A stretch of 64,000 nt of DNA from Luteimonas sp. ANT-B3E (GCA_001683895.1 LXQJ01000050.1:54496-118495); one strand, 5' to 3'; shown: positions 16,720-27,252, counted from the stretch's first letter. Notes: generated by a model not told the origin, from the letters alone. A program made the numbers and translations.

Positions 16720-18864
16720 ATGACCCGATCGTCCATCCGCCGCACCCCCCTGTTCCTCGCCCTCGCCTTCGTGATGCTGCCGGCCGCCGCTCAGGAGGAC
16801 CCGCGTCACGATGGCGTGGTCGACCTGTCGCAGGTAATCGTCCGCGCCAACCCGCTGTTGCGCACCGCCGAGGACCTGACTCGCCCTGTCGAGGTGCTGG
16901 CCGGCGAGCAGCTCGATGCCGCCAAGGCGAACTCGCTCGGCGAGACCGTGTCGCGACTGCCCGGCGTGCAGTCCTCGTACTTCGGGCCCGGCGTCGGACG
17001 GCCGATCATCCGCGGCCTCGATGGCCCGCGCGTGCAGGTACTGAGCGACGGCCTGGCCTCGGGCGACGTGTCCACCGTGAGCGTCGACCATGCGGTCACG
17101 CTGGAGCCGTTCCTCGCCGAGCAGATCGAGGTGCTCAAGGGCCCGGCGACCCTGCTCTACGGCAGTGGCGCGATCGGCGGCGCGGTCAACGTCATCGACG
17201 GCCGCATCCCGGAGCGCGTGACCGCGCAGCCGCTGCAGGGTCGCGCGGAACTCCGCGCCGGCAGCGTCAACAACGAGCGCACCGGCATGTTCCGCCTCGA
17301 CGGCACCTCGGCGTCTGGCAACATGGTTTTCCACGCCGACGCGCTGCATCGCGAGACCGGCGACTACGACATCCCGGGCATGGCGATCGCGCATGGCGAC
17401 CATGAGGATGAGGACGACGAGGACGGCGAGTCCGGCGTCCTGCGCAACAGCTTCGTGCGCACCGACAGCGGCGCGCTCGGCGTCTCGTACGTCGGCGACC
17501 GCGGCTTCATCGGTGTCGGCGCCAGCCTGTTCAACACCCGCTACGGCATCCCGGCAGGCGCCCACGAAGAGCATGGCGACGAGGACCACGAGGAAGAAGA
17601 TGAGGACGAAGAGCTCGTCAGCATCCGCATGGACCAGCGCCGCAGCGAGGTCCGTGGCGGCCTGGAGGACCTCGGCGTCTTCCAGTCACTGCGTTTCAAG
17701 GTCGCGAAAACCGATTACACGCACACCGAGTTCGAGGGCGACGAGGTCGGCACCGTCTTCGACAACGACTCGCTTGAGGGCCGCGTCGAGCTGGTGCATC
17801 AGGACTGGTCCGGTTGGGACGGCGCCTTTGGCGTGCAGGGCGTGCGCCGTGACTTCAACGCGGTGGGCGACGAGGCATTTGTCCCGGCGTCTGAAACCCG
17901 CGACCTTGGCGTCTTCTACATCGGCGAGCGCGCCTTCGGCGCAGTGAACCTGGAACTCGGCGCCCGCCACGACCGCAACAAGATCGATGTCGATCCCGAG
18001 GAGGCGATCGGCGGCTCGCGTGATTTCAGCGCCACCAGCCTGTCGGCGGCGGCGCGCTGGAACCTGGGCGAAGACTTCCACCTGTCGCTCGGCGTCGACC
18101 GTGCGCAGCGCACCCCGGTCGCCGAGGAGCTTTACTCGGAGGGGCTGCACGTGGCCACAAACAGCTTCGAATTCGGCAACCCCGACCTCGACGTGGAGAC
18201 CGCCAACCGCGCCGAGATTGGCGCCCATTGGCACCCAGGCCCGCTGCGCGTCAGCGCATCGCTGTACCAGGTGCGCTTCGACGACTTCATCTACCTTGCC
18301 GACACCGGCATCGAGGAGGACGGCTCGCCGGCCCGGGTGTGGAACCAGTCCGACGCGCGCTTCACCGGCGGCGAGATCGACGTGCAGTGGACGTTCCTTC
18401 AGAACGACACCGGTCGCTGGAGCGCGCGTGCTTTTGGCGACATGGTCCGCGGCAAGCTGACCGGCAGCGGTATGCGCGAAGTGGCGTTCGCGATCGAAGA
18501 GGACGGCGAGGTCGAGGAGTTCATCGGCCAGATCGCCCTCGACGGCAACCTGCCGCGCATTGCGCCGTCGCGACTCGGTGCCGAACTCGCCTGGGCGGGT
18601 AGCCAGTGGCGCGCGGGCATCGGCGCCATCCGCCATGCGAAGCAGGACGATGTCGCCGCGTTCGAGGAGCAGACCGCCGGCTACACGCTGGTCAATGCCA
18701 ACCTCGCCTGGCACCTAGACACCGCTGGCGGCAATGCGCTGGAGCTGTTTGTCGACGGCACCAATCTGCTCGACAAGGAGGCGCGCCCGCACACGTCTTT
18801 TCTCAAGAGCGTAGCGCCCCTGCCGGGCCGCGGAGTCTCCGCCGGCATCCGCGTCTTCTTCTAA
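16720..18864 (+). CDS. znuD: ZnuD-type TonB-dependent zinc receptor
   Basis: A 714-residue outer-membrane receptor with a Sec signal peptide. The plug runs from about residue 35 with GRPIIRGLDGPRVQVLSDG and VLKGPATLLYGSGAIGGAVN, followed by a 22-strand barrel ending in GVSAGIRVFF. Two extracellular-loop segments are extremely acidic and His-rich: residues 225-237 (HGDHEDEDDEDGE) and 282-298 (HEEHGDEDHEEEDEDEE). These are hallmarks of ZnuD receptors that capture zinc from hosts or soil. Zur box A lies about 30 bases before ATG 16720 and merC is divergent. zur lies just downstream on the other strand. Confidence 0.9.
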   Translation: MTRSSIRRTPLFLALAFVMLPAAAQEDPRHDGVVDLSQVIVRANPLLRTAEDLTRPVEVLAGEQLDAAKANSLGETVSRLPGVQSSYFGPGVGRPIIRGLDGPRVQVLSDGLASGDVSTVSVDHAVTLEPFLAEQIEVLKGPATLLYGSGAIGGAVNVIDGRIPERVTAQPLQGRAELRAGSVNNERTGMFRLDGTSASGNMVFHADALHRETGDYDIPGMAIAHGDHEDEDDEDGESGVLRNSFVRTDSGALGVSYVGDRGFIGVGASLFNTRYGIPAGAHEEHGDEDHEEEDEDEELVSIRMDQRRSEVRGGLEDLGVFQSLRFKVAKTDYTHTEFEGDEVGTVFDNDSLEGRVELVHQDWSGWDGAFGVQGVRRDFNAVGDEAFVPASETRDLGVFYIGERAFGAVNLELGARHDRNKIDVDPEEAIGGSRDFSATSLSAAARWNLGEDFHLSLGVDRAQRTPVAEELYSEGLHVATNSFEFGNPDLDVETANRAEIGAHWHPGPLRVSASLYQVRFDDFIYLADTGIEEDGSPARVWNQSDARFTGGEIDVQWTFLQNDTGRWSARAFGDMVRGKLTGSGMREVAFAIEEDGEVEEFIGQIALDGNLPRIAPSRLGAELAWAGSQWRAGIGAIRHAKQDDVAAFEEQTAGYTLVNANLAWHLDTAGGNALELFVDGTNLLDKEARPHTSFLKSVAPLPGRGVSAGIRVFF

Positions 18865-18937
18865 AAGCACGCATCGCTCACCCGCTCCACTGGAATCCAG
18901 ACCAAGAACCGTCAAACGGTCATCTATGATCCTCGCT

Positions 18938-18992
18938 GCCGCGAAGGTCCGCCGCGCTCCCCGCGTGCCGGACCGACGCGGCATCTTTTTTT
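18938..18992. terminator. Strong intrinsic terminator after znuD
   Basis: A nested hairpin is built from GCCGCG/CGCGGC (outer), GGTCCG/CGGACC (middle) and CGCG/CGCG (inner), followed by a run of seven to eight T residues at 18985-18992 on the plus strand. It closes the znuD transcript before the convergent zur gene. Confidence 0.75.
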
Positions 18993-19031
18993 GCCCGCGC
19001 TGCAGGCGGCTGCCGTGTTCCCCTCAGCCTC

Positions 19032-19523
19032 TCAGCGCGCGGCGCACGCCGCGCACAGCCCGTGCACTTCCAGCGTCTGCGCCTGCGGCACGAACCCGAG
19101 CGCGCGGGCGCGCGCATCCAGCGCCTTCACCACCGCCTCGTCCTCGAGCTCGACCGCGCTGTGGCAGCTGTCGCAGATCAGGAACGGCACCGAATGCTGC
19201 GCGGTATCCGGGTGGTGACAGGCCACAAAGGCATTGACCGACTGCAGTTTGTGGATGAAGCCGTTGGCCAGCAGGAAATCCAGCGCACGGTAGACGGTCG
19301 GCGGCGCCGCGGCGCCCGGACCCTCGCCGTCGCGCACAAGATCCAGCAGTTCGTAGGCCTTGATCGGCGCACCGGCGTCGGCGATGAAGCCGAGCACGCG
19401 GGCGCGGATCGGCGTCAGCCGCAGCCCGCGCTCGACACAGGCGCGCTCCACCGCTGCAACGAAGCTCGCGCCGTCGTGGACATGGTGGCGCGGAGCGGTG
19501 CAGGCATGGGATGTCTTCGGCAT
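19032..19523 (-). CDS. zur: Zinc uptake regulator, Fur family
   Basis: A 163-residue Fur-family repressor. The winged helix is at about residues 25-90 (RGLRLTPIRARVLGFI, PPTVYRALDFLLANGFIHKL). The metal/dimerisation domain has FVACHHPD, the structural zinc cysteines CDSC, and a second pair CAAC at the C-terminus. The HH and CxxC layout is that of Zur rather than Fur or PerR. It sits 31 bases downstream of gltX in the same direction, so it may be co-transcribed, and it is convergent with znuD. It is the obvious candidate to bind the four ATGTTA-type palindromes in this window. The N-terminal ~15 residues are His-rich. Confidence 0.9.
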   Translation of the reverse strand: MPKTSHACTAPRHHVHDGASFVAAVERACVERGLRLTPIRARVLGFIADAGAPIKAYELLDLVRDGEGPGAAAPPTVYRALDFLLANGFIHKLQSVNAFVACHHPDTAQHSVPFLICDSCHSAVELEDEAVVKALDARARALGFVPQAQTLEVHGLCAACAAR

Positions 19524-19554
19524 GGATGGATCATGGTGGCAAGGCGCCGCCGAC

Positions 19555-20976
19555 TCAACCGGTGCCCTCGTCGGCGGCCGCCGTAATGAGCGACATCGCG
19601 GTGTCAATGCGCGTCAACGCCTGCTCGCGCCCTGCCAGATAGACCGTGTGCGCGATGTCCGGACTGACCTGGGTACCAGTGATCGCCACGCGCAGCGGCT
19701 GCGCCACCTTGCCCATGCCCAGGCCGCTGGCGGCCACCACATCGTGGAACGCGGCGTCGATGGCCGCGACGGTCCACGCCGGCAGTGCCGCGAAGCGCGC
19801 GCGCGCATCGGCGAGCGCGGCGAGCGACTCCGGCTTCAGGTGCCTGGCGACCGCCTTGTCGTCGTACGCCGACAGCGGCTGGAACCACACCGCCGCGCGC
19901 TCGGCCATTTCGGCCAGCGTCTGCACGCGCTCGCGCAGCGCCAGCACCACGTCGGCGGCGGACGGCCCGGCGGAGAGGTCGTAGCCGCGCGCGCGCAGGT
20001 GCCAGTCGAGGTGTACCGCGACCGCGGCAGGGTCATCTGACTTGAGGTACTGCTGGTTGAGCCAGCCGAGCTTGGCCATGTCCAGCCGCGCGGCCTTGGC
20101 GTTGACGTCGGCGAGGTCGAACAGCTGCCGCATCTCGTCGACCGAGAAGATCTCCTGGTCGCCGTGCGACCAGCCCAGCCGCACGAGGTAGTTCAGCAGC
20201 GCGTGCGGCAGGTAGCCGGCGTCGCGGTACTGCATCACGTCGGCGGCGCCAGTGCGCTTGGACAGCTTGGCGCCGTGCTCGTCGAGGATCATCGGCAGGT
20301 GCGAGAACGCCGGCACCCCGGCGCCGAGCGCGTGGTAGATGTTGATCTGCCGCGGCGTGTTGTTGACGTGGTCGTCGCCGCGGACAACGTCGGTGATGCC
20401 CATGTCCAGGTCGTCGACGACGACCGCGAAGTTGTACGTCGCGTAGCCGTCGGGACGGAAGATCACCAGATCGTCGAGCTCGCTGTTGGCGATCTCGATC
20501 CGCCCCTTGACCTTGTCGTCCCAGGCAACCGTGCCCTCCAGCGGATTCTTCAGGCGGATGACGCGGTCCGGATCGTCGCGTCGGGGCTCGTTGCGCTCGC
20601 GGTATGCCCCGTTGTAGCGCGGCTTGGCGCCGGCGGCCATGGCGGCCTCCCGCATGGCCTCCAGCTCGGCCTTGGATTCGTATGCGTAATAGGCCTGCCC
20701 GTTGGCAACCAGCTGCTCGGCGACTGCGCGGTAGCGGTCCAGCCGATGGGTCTGGTAGACCGGGCCCTCGTCGTAGTCCAGCCCCAGCCAGTCCATCGCC
20801 TCGAGGATCGCGTCGATCGCGGCCTGGGTGCTGCGCTCGCGGTCGGTGTCTTCGATGCGCAGGATGCACTGCCCGCCGCGGCGCCGCGCCTCGAGCCAGC
20901 AGTACAGCGCGGTGCGCGCGCCACCGATGTGCAGGTAGCCGGTGGGGCTGGGGGCGAAGCGGGTGCGGCAGGACAT
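19555..20976 (-). CDS. gltX: Glutamyl-tRNA synthetase
   Basis: A 473-residue class I aminoacyl-tRNA synthetase charging tRNA-Glu. The HIGH-type motif appears as [13 protein letters not shown] and the KMSKS-type loop as [22 protein letters not shown] and [12 protein letters not shown] are further family blocks. ATG 20976 gives the normal [13 protein letters not shown] start. It is divergent from lpxH, and zur follows at 31 bases. Confidence 0.97.
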   Translation of the reverse strand: MSCRTRFAPSPTGYLHIGGARTALYCWLEARRRGGQCILRIEDTDRERSTQAAIDAILEAMDWLGLDYDEGPVYQTHRLDRYRAVAEQLVANGQAYYAYESKAELEAMREAAMAAGAKPRYNGAYRERNEPRRDDPDRVIRLKNPLEGTVAWDDKVKGRIEIANSELDDLVIFRPDGYATYNFAVVVDDLDMGITDVVRGDDHVNNTPRQINIYHALGAGVPAFSHLPMILDEHGAKLSKRTGAADVMQYRDAGYLPHALLNYLVRLGWSHGDQEIFSVDEMRQLFDLADVNAKAARLDMAKLGWLNQQYLKSDDPAAVAVHLDWHLRARGYDLSAGPSAADVVLALRERVQTLAEMAERAAVWFQPLSAYDDKAVARHLKPESLAALADARARFAALPAWTVAAIDAAFHDVVAASGLGMGKVAQPLRVAITGTQVSPDIAHTVYLAGREQALTRIDTAMSLITAAADEGTG

Positions 20977-21032
20977 GCGGGGGCTCGCGGCGCGGCGGGG
21001 ACGGCATGTTACCGGACGGCTAGAATCCGCCA

Positions 21033-21758
21033 ATGGCGACGCTCTTCATCTCCGACCTGCATCTGGACGCGGCGCGGCCGCACGCCACCGAGATGTTTGC
21101 GGCGTTTGTCGACGGAGCCGCGCGTGGCGCCGAGGCGCTGTACATCCTCGGCGACCTGTTCGAGGCCTGGGTCGGCGACGACGACCCCTCGCCCGTCGGC
21201 GCGCTCGTCGCCGGGCGCCTGCGTGCGCTGGCCGACAGCGGCGTCGCGGTGTTCTTCATGCACGGCAACCGCGACTTCCTGGTGGGCCCCGATTTCGCCA
21301 ACCGCGCCGGCATGACGCTGCTGCACGACCCGTCGCAGCTGACGCTGCACGGCCGAGGCATCGCGCTGATGCACGGCGACACGCTGTGCATCGACGATGC
21401 GCAGTACCAGGCGTTCCGCCGTCAGACCCGCCACCCGGACTGGCAGGCCCGATTCCTGGCGCAGCCACTGTCCGCACGGCGGGCCTTCGCGGAAGCCGCG
21501 CGCAGCGCGAGCGCGCAGCGCCAGGGTGCGCTGCGCGAAGCCGGCACGATGGAAGCAATCACCGACGTCTCGCCGATCGCCGTCGCCGAGGCCTTCGCGC
21601 GCACTGGCGCGGCGGTGCTGGTCCACGGTCATACCCATCGCCCCGCGATCCACCATGACGGCGGCCGCACCCGCGTGGTGCTGGGCGACTGGTATGAGCA
21701 GGGCTCGGTGCTGCACGTGGACGCGCACGGAATGGGGCTCGACGCGCTCCCGGCGTGA
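21033..21758 (+). CDS. lpxH: UDP-2,3-diacylglucosamine diphosphatase
   Basis: A 241-residue calcineurin-like metallophosphoesterase that hydrolyses UDP-2,3-diacylglucosamine to lipid X in lipid A synthesis, at the inner-membrane surface. Motifs in order are [42 protein letters not shown], and [10 protein letters not shown]. Length and order match E. coli LpxH. It starts 57 bases from the divergent gltX start. Confidence 0.95.
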   Translation: MATLFISDLHLDAARPHATEMFAAFVDGAARGAEALYILGDLFEAWVGDDDPSPVGALVAGRLRALADSGVAVFFMHGNRDFLVGPDFANRAGMTLLHDPSQLTLHGRGIALMHGDTLCIDDAQYQAFRRQTRHPDWQARFLAQPLSARRAFAEAARSASAQRQGALREAGTMEAITDVSPIAVAEAFARTGAAVLVHGHTHRPAIHHDGGRTRVVLGDWYEQGSVLHVDAHGMGLDALPA

Positions 21759-21779
21759 CCCGGCATCCGGCATCGCGCC

Positions 21780-22595
21780 CTAGATCGAAAGATCCTGCAG
21801 CGCGCGCAGCTCGTCGGCGCTGAACCCGGCGGCGCTGCGCGCGTCGAGGTTGAACGGGCCGCGCAGCGCCCCCCGCGCGTAGTCGTCCAGCAGCGCGCGG
21901 AACCGCGGCTCCGGCGCGATGCCTGCGCGTGCGCAGCACCAGCGGAACCAGCGGCTGCCGGCAGCGACGTGCGCCACCTCCTCGTCCAGGATCACCGCCA
22001 GGATGCCGGCGGTGGCGTCGTCGCCCAGACCACGCAGGCGGTCGATCATCCCTGGCGTCACGTCGAGGCCGCGGGCCTCCAGGACCCGCGGCACCAGCGC
22101 CATCCGCGCGATGACATCTCCCGCGGTCTGCTCGGCCATCTCCCACAGGCCGTTGTGGGCATCGAAATCGCCGTAGTCGTGCCCAAGCGCCTGCAGCCGC
22201 GTGCGCAGCATGGAGAAGTGCCGCGCCTCGTCGGCCGCGATGCCGACCCAGTCGGCGTAGTACGCATCGGGCATGCCGCGGAAGCGGTAGACCGCGTCCC
22301 AGCCAAGGTCGATGGCGTTGAACTCGATGTGCGCGATGGCATGCACGAACGCGGCGCGGCCCACCGCACTGCCGAGGCCGCGCTGCGGCAGCGATCGCGG
22401 CGGCACCCGCGCCGGGCGCGCCGGGCGCCCGGGCATCGCGATCGGCCGCGGCGCCGGCGCGTCGGGGTCGATCGCCAGCCGGCCCGCGGCGAAGGCCGCA
22501 GCAGCGGCGGCGGTCGTGGCGACCTTGGCGTCAGCTGATGCGGCGTCCAGGCAGGCGCGCGCGGCGTCGAACAGCGACCCGCCGTCCACGCTCAC
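21780..22595 (-). CDS. DUF455 family ferritin-like protein
   Basis: A 271-residue helical protein of the DUF455 family, whose fold is ferritin-like. Carboxylate/His pairs typical of diiron or dimetal sites are visible: [27 protein letters not shown] and [13 protein letters not shown]. The function is not established, though some members have been compared with the tRNA hydroxylase MiaE. The GTG start at 22595 overlaps the purF stop as GTGA, so it is translationally coupled as the last gene of the folC-purF cluster. Confidence 0.85.
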   Translation of the reverse strand: MSVDGGSLFDAARACLDAASADAKVATTAAAAAAFAAGRLAIDPDAPAPRPIAMPGRPARPARVPPRSLPQRGLGSAVGRAAFVHAIAHIEFNAIDLGWDAVYRFRGMPDAYYADWVGIAADEARHFSMLRTRLQALGHDYGDFDAHNGLWEMAEQTAGDVIARMALVPRVLEARGLDVTPGMIDRLRGLGDDATAGILAVILDEEVAHVAAGSRWFRWCCARAGIAPEPRFRALLDDYARGALRGPFNLDARSAAGFSADELRALQDLSI

Positions 22596-24064
22596 GACGC
22601 CACGCGGCGCTTGCGCTTGGCCTCGTCGGAGCGCAGCTGCTGGATGCGCTCGAAATAACCCGGTTCGATGCCGGTCACGTACTCGCCGCTGAAGCACGAG
22701 CTGTCGAACTTCCGGCCCGGGAACTTCGGCCCGGCGACCGCCGATTCGAGATCCACGAGGTCCTGGTAGACCAGCCAGTCGCAGCCCAGGAACGCCTCGA
22801 TCTCGGACTCGCTGCGGCCGTTGGCCACCAGCTCGTCGACCGACGGCATATCGATGCCGTAGATGTTGGGGTAGCGCACCGGCGGCGCCGCGGACGCCAG
22901 GTAGACCTTGCGCGCGCCGGCGTCGCGCGCCATCTGCACGATCTGCTTCGATGTCGTGCCGCGCACGATCGAATCGTCGACCAGCAGCACCACGCGGTTG
23001 CGGAATTCCAGCGGGATCGGGTTGAGCTTGCGCTTCACCGACTTCGCGCGCTCGCCCTGCCCCGGCATGATGAAGGTGCGGCCGACATAGCGGTTCTTGA
23101 TGAAGCCCTCGCGGTACTTCACGTCAAGCACGTTGGCGATCTCGAGCGCGGAGTCGCGCGAGGTGTCCGGGATCGGGATCACCACGTCGATGTCGTGGTC
23201 CGGGCGCAGGCGCAGGATCTTCTCGCCCAGCGTCACGCCCATCCGCATCCGCGCCTTGTGCACCGAGATGTCCTCCATCATCGAGTCGGGACGCGCGAAG
23301 TACACGTACTCGAAGATGCACGGCGCGCGCTCCTGCGGCGCGGCGCACGCGCGGTGATGCAACTCGCCGCGCGGCGTGACCACGATGCCTTCGCCCGGGG
23401 CGACGTCGCGCAGGTGCTCGAAACCGAGGATGTCGAGCGCCACCGACTCCGACGCGATCGCGTACTCCGTGCCCTCGGGCGTGACCCGGCGGCCGAGCAC
23501 CAGCGGGCGGATGCCGTGCGGGTCGCGGAAGCCGACCAGGCCCAGCCCCAGCACCGTCGCCACTGCGGCATAGCCGCCCCTGGCACGGCGGTTGACGCCC
23601 TCGATGGCGCGGAACGCCGCCTCCGGGGTCAGCGCCTGGCTGCGGTCGAGCTCGTGCGCGAAGACGTTGAGCAGCACCTCGGAATCGGAGTCGGTGTTGA
23701 TGTTGCGGCGGTCGGTCTCGAACACCTCGCGGCGCAGCGCGTCGGTGTTGATCAGGTTGCCGTTATGCGCCAGCGCGATTCCGTAGGGCGAGTTGACGTA
23801 GAACGGCTGCGCCTCGTCGCTGCCCTCGCTGCCGGCGGTGGGGTAGCGGCAGTGGGCGATGCCCACGCGACCTTCCAGCAGCGACATCGCGCGCGCGTCG
23901 AAGACGTCGCGCGCCAGGCCGTTGCCCTTGTGCACGCGCAGCTGGGTGCCGTTGGCGGTGGCGATGCCCGCTGCGTCCTGCCCCCGGTGCTGGAGCACGG
24001 TCAGGCCGTCGTACAGCGCGGCGGCGACTTCGGAGGTGGCGACGATGCCGACGATGCCGCACAT
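22592..24064 (-). CDS. purF: Amidophosphoribosyltransferase
   Basis: A 490-residue enzyme for the first committed step of purine synthesis, making phosphoribosylamine from PRPP and glutamine. The N-terminal nucleophile follows the initiator Met (MCGIVGIV). The glutaminase domain shows HCRYPTAGS and [12 protein letters not shown], and the PRPP loop is [18 protein letters not shown]. It is preceded by the SPOR gene and overlaps DUF455. The cvpA gene usually found between dedD and purF is absent: only 78 bases separate the SPOR gene from purF. Confidence 0.97.
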   Translation of the reverse strand: MCGIVGIVATSEVAAALYDGLTVLQHRGQDAAGIATANGTQLRVHKGNGLARDVFDARAMSLLEGRVGIAHCRYPTAGSEGSDEAQPFYVNSPYGIALAHNGNLINTDALRREVFETDRRNINTDSDSEVLLNVFAHELDRSQALTPEAAFRAIEGVNRRARGGYAAVATVLGLGLVGFRDPHGIRPLVLGRRVTPEGTEYAIASESVALDILGFEHLRDVAPGEGIVVTPRGELHHRACAAPQERAPCIFEYVYFARPDSMMEDISVHKARMRMGVTLGEKILRLRPDHDIDVVIPIPDTSRDSALEIANVLDVKYREGFIKNRYVGRTFIMPGQGERAKSVKRKLNPIPLEFRNRVVLLVDDSIVRGTTSKQIVQMARDAGARKVYLASAAPPVRYPNIYGIDMPSVDELVANGRSESEIEAFLGCDWLVYQDLVDLESAVAGPKFPGRKFDSSCFSGEYVTGIEPGYFERIQQLRSDEAKRKRRVAS

Positions 24065-24142
24065 GGCGTGGGAGTCCCGTGTTTGGAGCGGTGGTGCGCG
24101 CGGCACCCGGCGGGCGACGCGTGGCGCGGAAAGCGGCAGGCG

Positions 24143-25201
24143 TCAGGGGTGCGAGCGCACCAGTCCGTCGACACCGAACTGCGCGCCCACCTTGGCCTTG
24201 AGCTGCTCGGCGTCGTCGCGGCCCAGCACCGGCCCGGCCTTGACCCTGGTCAGCGTGCCGCGGTCGGTCTGCACGACTTCGGTGAACGCATTGATGCCGC
24301 CCGCACGCAGGCGATCGCGGAGCGCGGTCGCGTCGTTGGCGCTGCTGAATGCGCCAAGCTGGACCGCGAAGCCGGTGCCGGCGGCCGCGACCGGCGTCGC
24401 GGCGGCCGGGACAGGCGCCGGTGCGGAAGCCGGGGTGGGCGCAGCGGGCGTCGGGGACGGCGTCGTCGGGGCCGGGCGCGACGGCGGCAGCGCCTCTGCG
24501 ATGGCGGCCGTCGCCGGGGCCGCACTGGCGGCCGGGGTCGACGGCGCCCGCGGCGTCGGGGCGCTGGCGATGCTGTCGGCGGGACCGGCGTCGAGCGAGA
24601 TCACGCGCGCATCGATGCCCTGTCCCACGCGCGCAGCCGCGATGCGCGCACGTTCCGCGTCGGCCCGCGTGGCATAGGGCCCGATGCGCACGCGCCAGGC
24701 ATCACGCGTGCCGACCCGGGCCTGCTCACTGTAGGCCGGAAGCGAGGACAGACGCAGCCGGTTGACCACGGTCTCGGCATTGGCAGCGGTGGCGTAGGCG
24801 CCGAAGGCGATGGCGTAGTCGCCAGCGGCGACCGACGCCGGCAGGCGACCACCGTCGGCAGCGTCCGGCGCACCGGCGGCGTCGGGGGCGGCGGCATCGG
24901 CATCGCCGTCGGGCCGCTCGGGCAGGATGGCGCCGGGCGCGCCCGCCGTTGCGGTATCGACCGTCGGCAGCGTGCCCGATGGATCGCGCAGCAGCCCTTC
25001 GCTCCCGACGGCGCCCGGGGTCACCAGCGGCAGGTCGCGCGTCTCATAGCCGCCGCGTGGCGCGCTGGGCATGTCCAGCGACAGGTCGGAGACGCCGCTG
25101 TCGGGCGCCGGCCCCTGCACCAGCATCGGCAGGAAGATCACCGCCAGCGCGATCAGCACCGCGGCGCCGATGAGGCGCTGTTTCAGTCGGGAATCCATCA
25201 C
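24143..25201 (-). CDS. SPOR-domain membrane protein (DedD-like) with two SPOR repeats
   Basis: A 352-residue protein with an N-terminal cytoplasmic start, one transmembrane helix (LIGAAVLIALAVIFLPMLV), a Pro/Ala-rich linker, and two SPOR-type repeats: YAIAFGAYATAANAETVV...VRIGPYATRADAER and FAVQLGAFSSANDATALRD...VKAGPVLGRDDAEQ. SPOR domains bind denuded glycan strands at the division septum. E. coli DedD has a single SPOR repeat, so the doubled arrangement is notable. Position between folC and purF matches the dedD locus. Confidence 0.88.
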   Translation of the reverse strand: MMDSRLKQRLIGAAVLIALAVIFLPMLVQGPAPDSGVSDLSLDMPSAPRGGYETRDLPLVTPGAVGSEGLLRDPSGTLPTVDTATAGAPGAILPERPDGDADAAAPDAAGAPDAADGGRLPASVAAGDYAIAFGAYATAANAETVVNRLRLSSLPAYSEQARVGTRDAWRVRIGPYATRADAERARIAAARVGQGIDARVISLDAGPADSIASAPTPRAPSTPAASAAPATAAIAEALPPSRPAPTTPSPTPAAPTPASAPAPVPAAATPVAAAGTGFAVQLGAFSSANDATALRDRLRAGGINAFTEVVQTDRGTLTRVKAGPVLGRDDAEQLKAKVGAQFGVDGLVRSHP

Positions 25202-25254
25202 GGCTCGTGGGGCGAACGGAAGGCGCGCGAATTATACGCCCGCCCCCGCGGCGC

Positions 25255-26535
25255 TCATGAACCGCGCGCGCGGAGCCAGCGCACCGCGGCGGCGGCGACC
25301 GCGAACGATCCGAACGCCAGCACGCGATCGCCGGGGTACGCCTCGCCCAGCGCCGCGTCCAGCGCAGCGTCCGTGTCGCTGTGCACCGGCGCCGCTTCCG
25401 CGGCGGTGTTGGCCAACGCCGCGCGCAGCGTCGCGCCGTCCTGCCCACGTGCACCCGCGTCCACGGTCCCGGCGAGGTGCCAGCCGTCGACCACGCCCGC
25501 CAGCGCCGCGACCACGCCACGCGCGTCCTTGTCGGCCAACGCTGCATACACCGCCAGCGTGCGCCCTGGCACTGGCGCTGCCGCCAGCGCCGCAGACAGC
25601 GTGCGCGCCGCCTGCGGGTTGTGGCCGACGTCGACCAGCACTTCGACGCCGTCGACGTGGTGCCGCTGCAGCCGCGCCGGCACCTGCGCCGCCGCGACTC
25701 CCTTGCTCCACGCCGAATCCGGCAGCGCGAGGTCGAGCGCGCGCAGCGCCGCGATCGCGGTGGCGGCGTTGCGCAGCTGCGCCGGGCCGACCAGCCGCGG
25801 CAGCGGCAGCTCGAGCGCGAACCCGGGTTCGCGCCAGCGCCAGCGGGACGGTCCGACGTCCTCATCGACCAGGAAATCACTGCCAGCGCGGATCGCCGAC
25901 GCGCCGATGGCATAGGCGTGGCGCAGCACGCTGGCCGGCGGGTCGTCCTCGCCAAGGACCAGCGGCCGCCAGGCGCGCGCGATACCGGCCTTCTCGCGCC
26001 CGATCGTCTCGCGGTCGTCGCCGAGGAACGCCTGGTGGTCGAGGTCGACGGTGGTGATCACCGCGACGTCCGGATCGACCAGGTTGACCGCGTCCAGCCG
26101 CCCGCCCAGCCCGACCTCGAGAATTGCGAGGTCCAGCGATGCGTCGGCGAACAGCCGCAGCGCGGCCAGCGTGCCGTACTCGAAATAGGTCAGCGACGCG
26201 TCTTCGCGCACGGCCTCCACCGCCTCGAATGCCGCCACCAGCGCCATGTCGCCAGCGTCGACACCATCGATGCGCACGCGCTCGTTGTAGGCCAGCAGGT
26301 GCGGCGAGGTGTAGGCACCGACGCGCAGGCCGCCGGCGCGCGCGATCGCCTCGATGAAGGCCACGGTGGAGCCCTTGCCGTTGGTGCCGGCGACAGTGAC
26401 CACGTGCCGCGCCGGCCGTCCCAGCGCCATGCGCGCGGCGACCTCGCGCACCCGCTCCAGCCCCATCGCGATGGCCTGCGGATGCTGCGTCTCGATCCAC
26501 GCCAGCCAGCCGGCCAGCGAGCGCGCCGTGCTCAC
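25255..26535 (-). CDS. folC: Bifunctional folylpolyglutamate/dihydrofolate synthase
   Basis: A 426-residue Mur-ligase-type enzyme that adds glutamate to dihydropteroate and folates. P-loop GTNGKGSTVAFIEA, YTSPHLLAYNERVRIDG, LEVGLGGRLDAVN and the C-terminal domain VDVGHNPQAARTL are all present. The frame is open further upstream, but GTG 26535 overlaps the upstream gene's stop as GTGA and begins a normal FolC N-terminus (STARSLAGWLAWIE). Confidence 0.94.
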   Translation of the reverse strand: MSTARSLAGWLAWIETQHPQAIAMGLERVREVAARMALGRPARHVVTVAGTNGKGSTVAFIEAIARAGGLRVGAYTSPHLLAYNERVRIDGVDAGDMALVAAFEAVEAVREDASLTYFEYGTLAALRLFADASLDLAILEVGLGGRLDAVNLVDPDVAVITTVDLDHQAFLGDDRETIGREKAGIARAWRPLVLGEDDPPASVLRHAYAIGASAIRAGSDFLVDEDVGPSRWRWREPGFALELPLPRLVGPAQLRNAATAIAALRALDLALPDSAWSKGVAAAQVPARLQRHHVDGVEVLVDVGHNPQAARTLSAALAAAPVPGRTLAVYAALADKDARGVVAALAGVVDGWHLAGTVDAGARGQDGATLRAALANTAAEAAPVHSDTDAALDAALGEAYPGDRVLAFGSFAVAAAAVRWLRARGS

Positions 26536-27176
26536 AGCGCGCGGTGCACCGCTTCGCCGAAGAACAGGGTGTGGTGGCTGCAGTCGTTGAGGCGCACCAC
26601 CTCCAGCTGGTCGACCGACGGCCCCTCGAGCAGGTTCAGCGTGGTCGGCGCCTGGCGGAAGCTCCACAGCTTGAACAGCGGCAGCCCCAGCACCCGGCAC
26701 AGGATCACGCGGTTGACCGCGTCGTGGGCGACCACCAGCAGCGTCTCGCCATCGCCCATGTCCTCGCATGCGGCCGCGAACGCCGGCCATGCGCGGTCCA
26801 GTACCTGCTTCAGCGACTCGCCGCCCGGCATCTGCACCTTGTCGGGCGTCTCCCGCCAGGCGCGGAACCGGTCGCCGTCGTCGGCGGCGATCTCGGCCGC
26901 CAGCTTGCCTTCCCAGCTGCCGTGCGCGATCTCCATCAACCCGTCGTCGAGCGTCAGCATCGCCGAGCGCGGCTCACCCAGTGCCAGCCGCGCGGTCTCC
27001 ACCGTGCGCGACAGCGGCGACGCTACCGCGCGGTCAATGCGCACGTCGCGCAGCCGCTCACCCAGCCGCCGCGCCTGCGTGCGGCCGCTGCCGGCCAGCG
27101 GAATATCCTCCTGGCCCTGGTAGCGGCCCTCGGCGTTCCATGCGGTCTCACCGTGGCGGGCGAGCAGGATCTTCAT
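26532..27176 (-). CDS. Histidine phosphatase family protein (GpmB/CobC-like)
   Basis: A 214-residue phosphoglycerate-mutase-fold enzyme with LLARHGETAWN (phospho-acceptor His), ASPLSRTVETA, the MEIAHGSWEG acid and VVAHDAVNRV (second His). The branch contains broad-specificity phosphatases and alpha-ribazole phosphatases, so the substrate is open. No cobalamin genes are nearby. It is first in the folC cluster and coupled to folC by GTGA. Confidence 0.87.
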   Translation of the reverse strand: MKILLARHGETAWNAEGRYQGQEDIPLAGSGRTQARRLGERLRDVRIDRAVASPLSRTVETARLALGEPRSAMLTLDDGLMEIAHGSWEGKLAAEIAADDGDRFRAWRETPDKVQMPGGESLKQVLDRAWPAFAAACEDMGDGETLLVVAHDAVNRVILCRVLGLPLFKLWSFRQAPTTLNLLEGPSVDQLEVVRLNDCSHHTLFFGEAVHRAL

Positions 27177-27252
27177 CGTCGTACCTGGCGCAGCGGCGCA
27201 CGCGGGGCGTGCCGGGCGCGCAGTCTACCTGCGCGCCCGTAGGCGCCGGCCT

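Noticed and set aside
22538..25915. An 1125-residue open frame on the plus strand
   Set aside because: Antisense to purF, the SPOR gene and folC; composition is Arg/Ala/His-rich with no recognisable fold.
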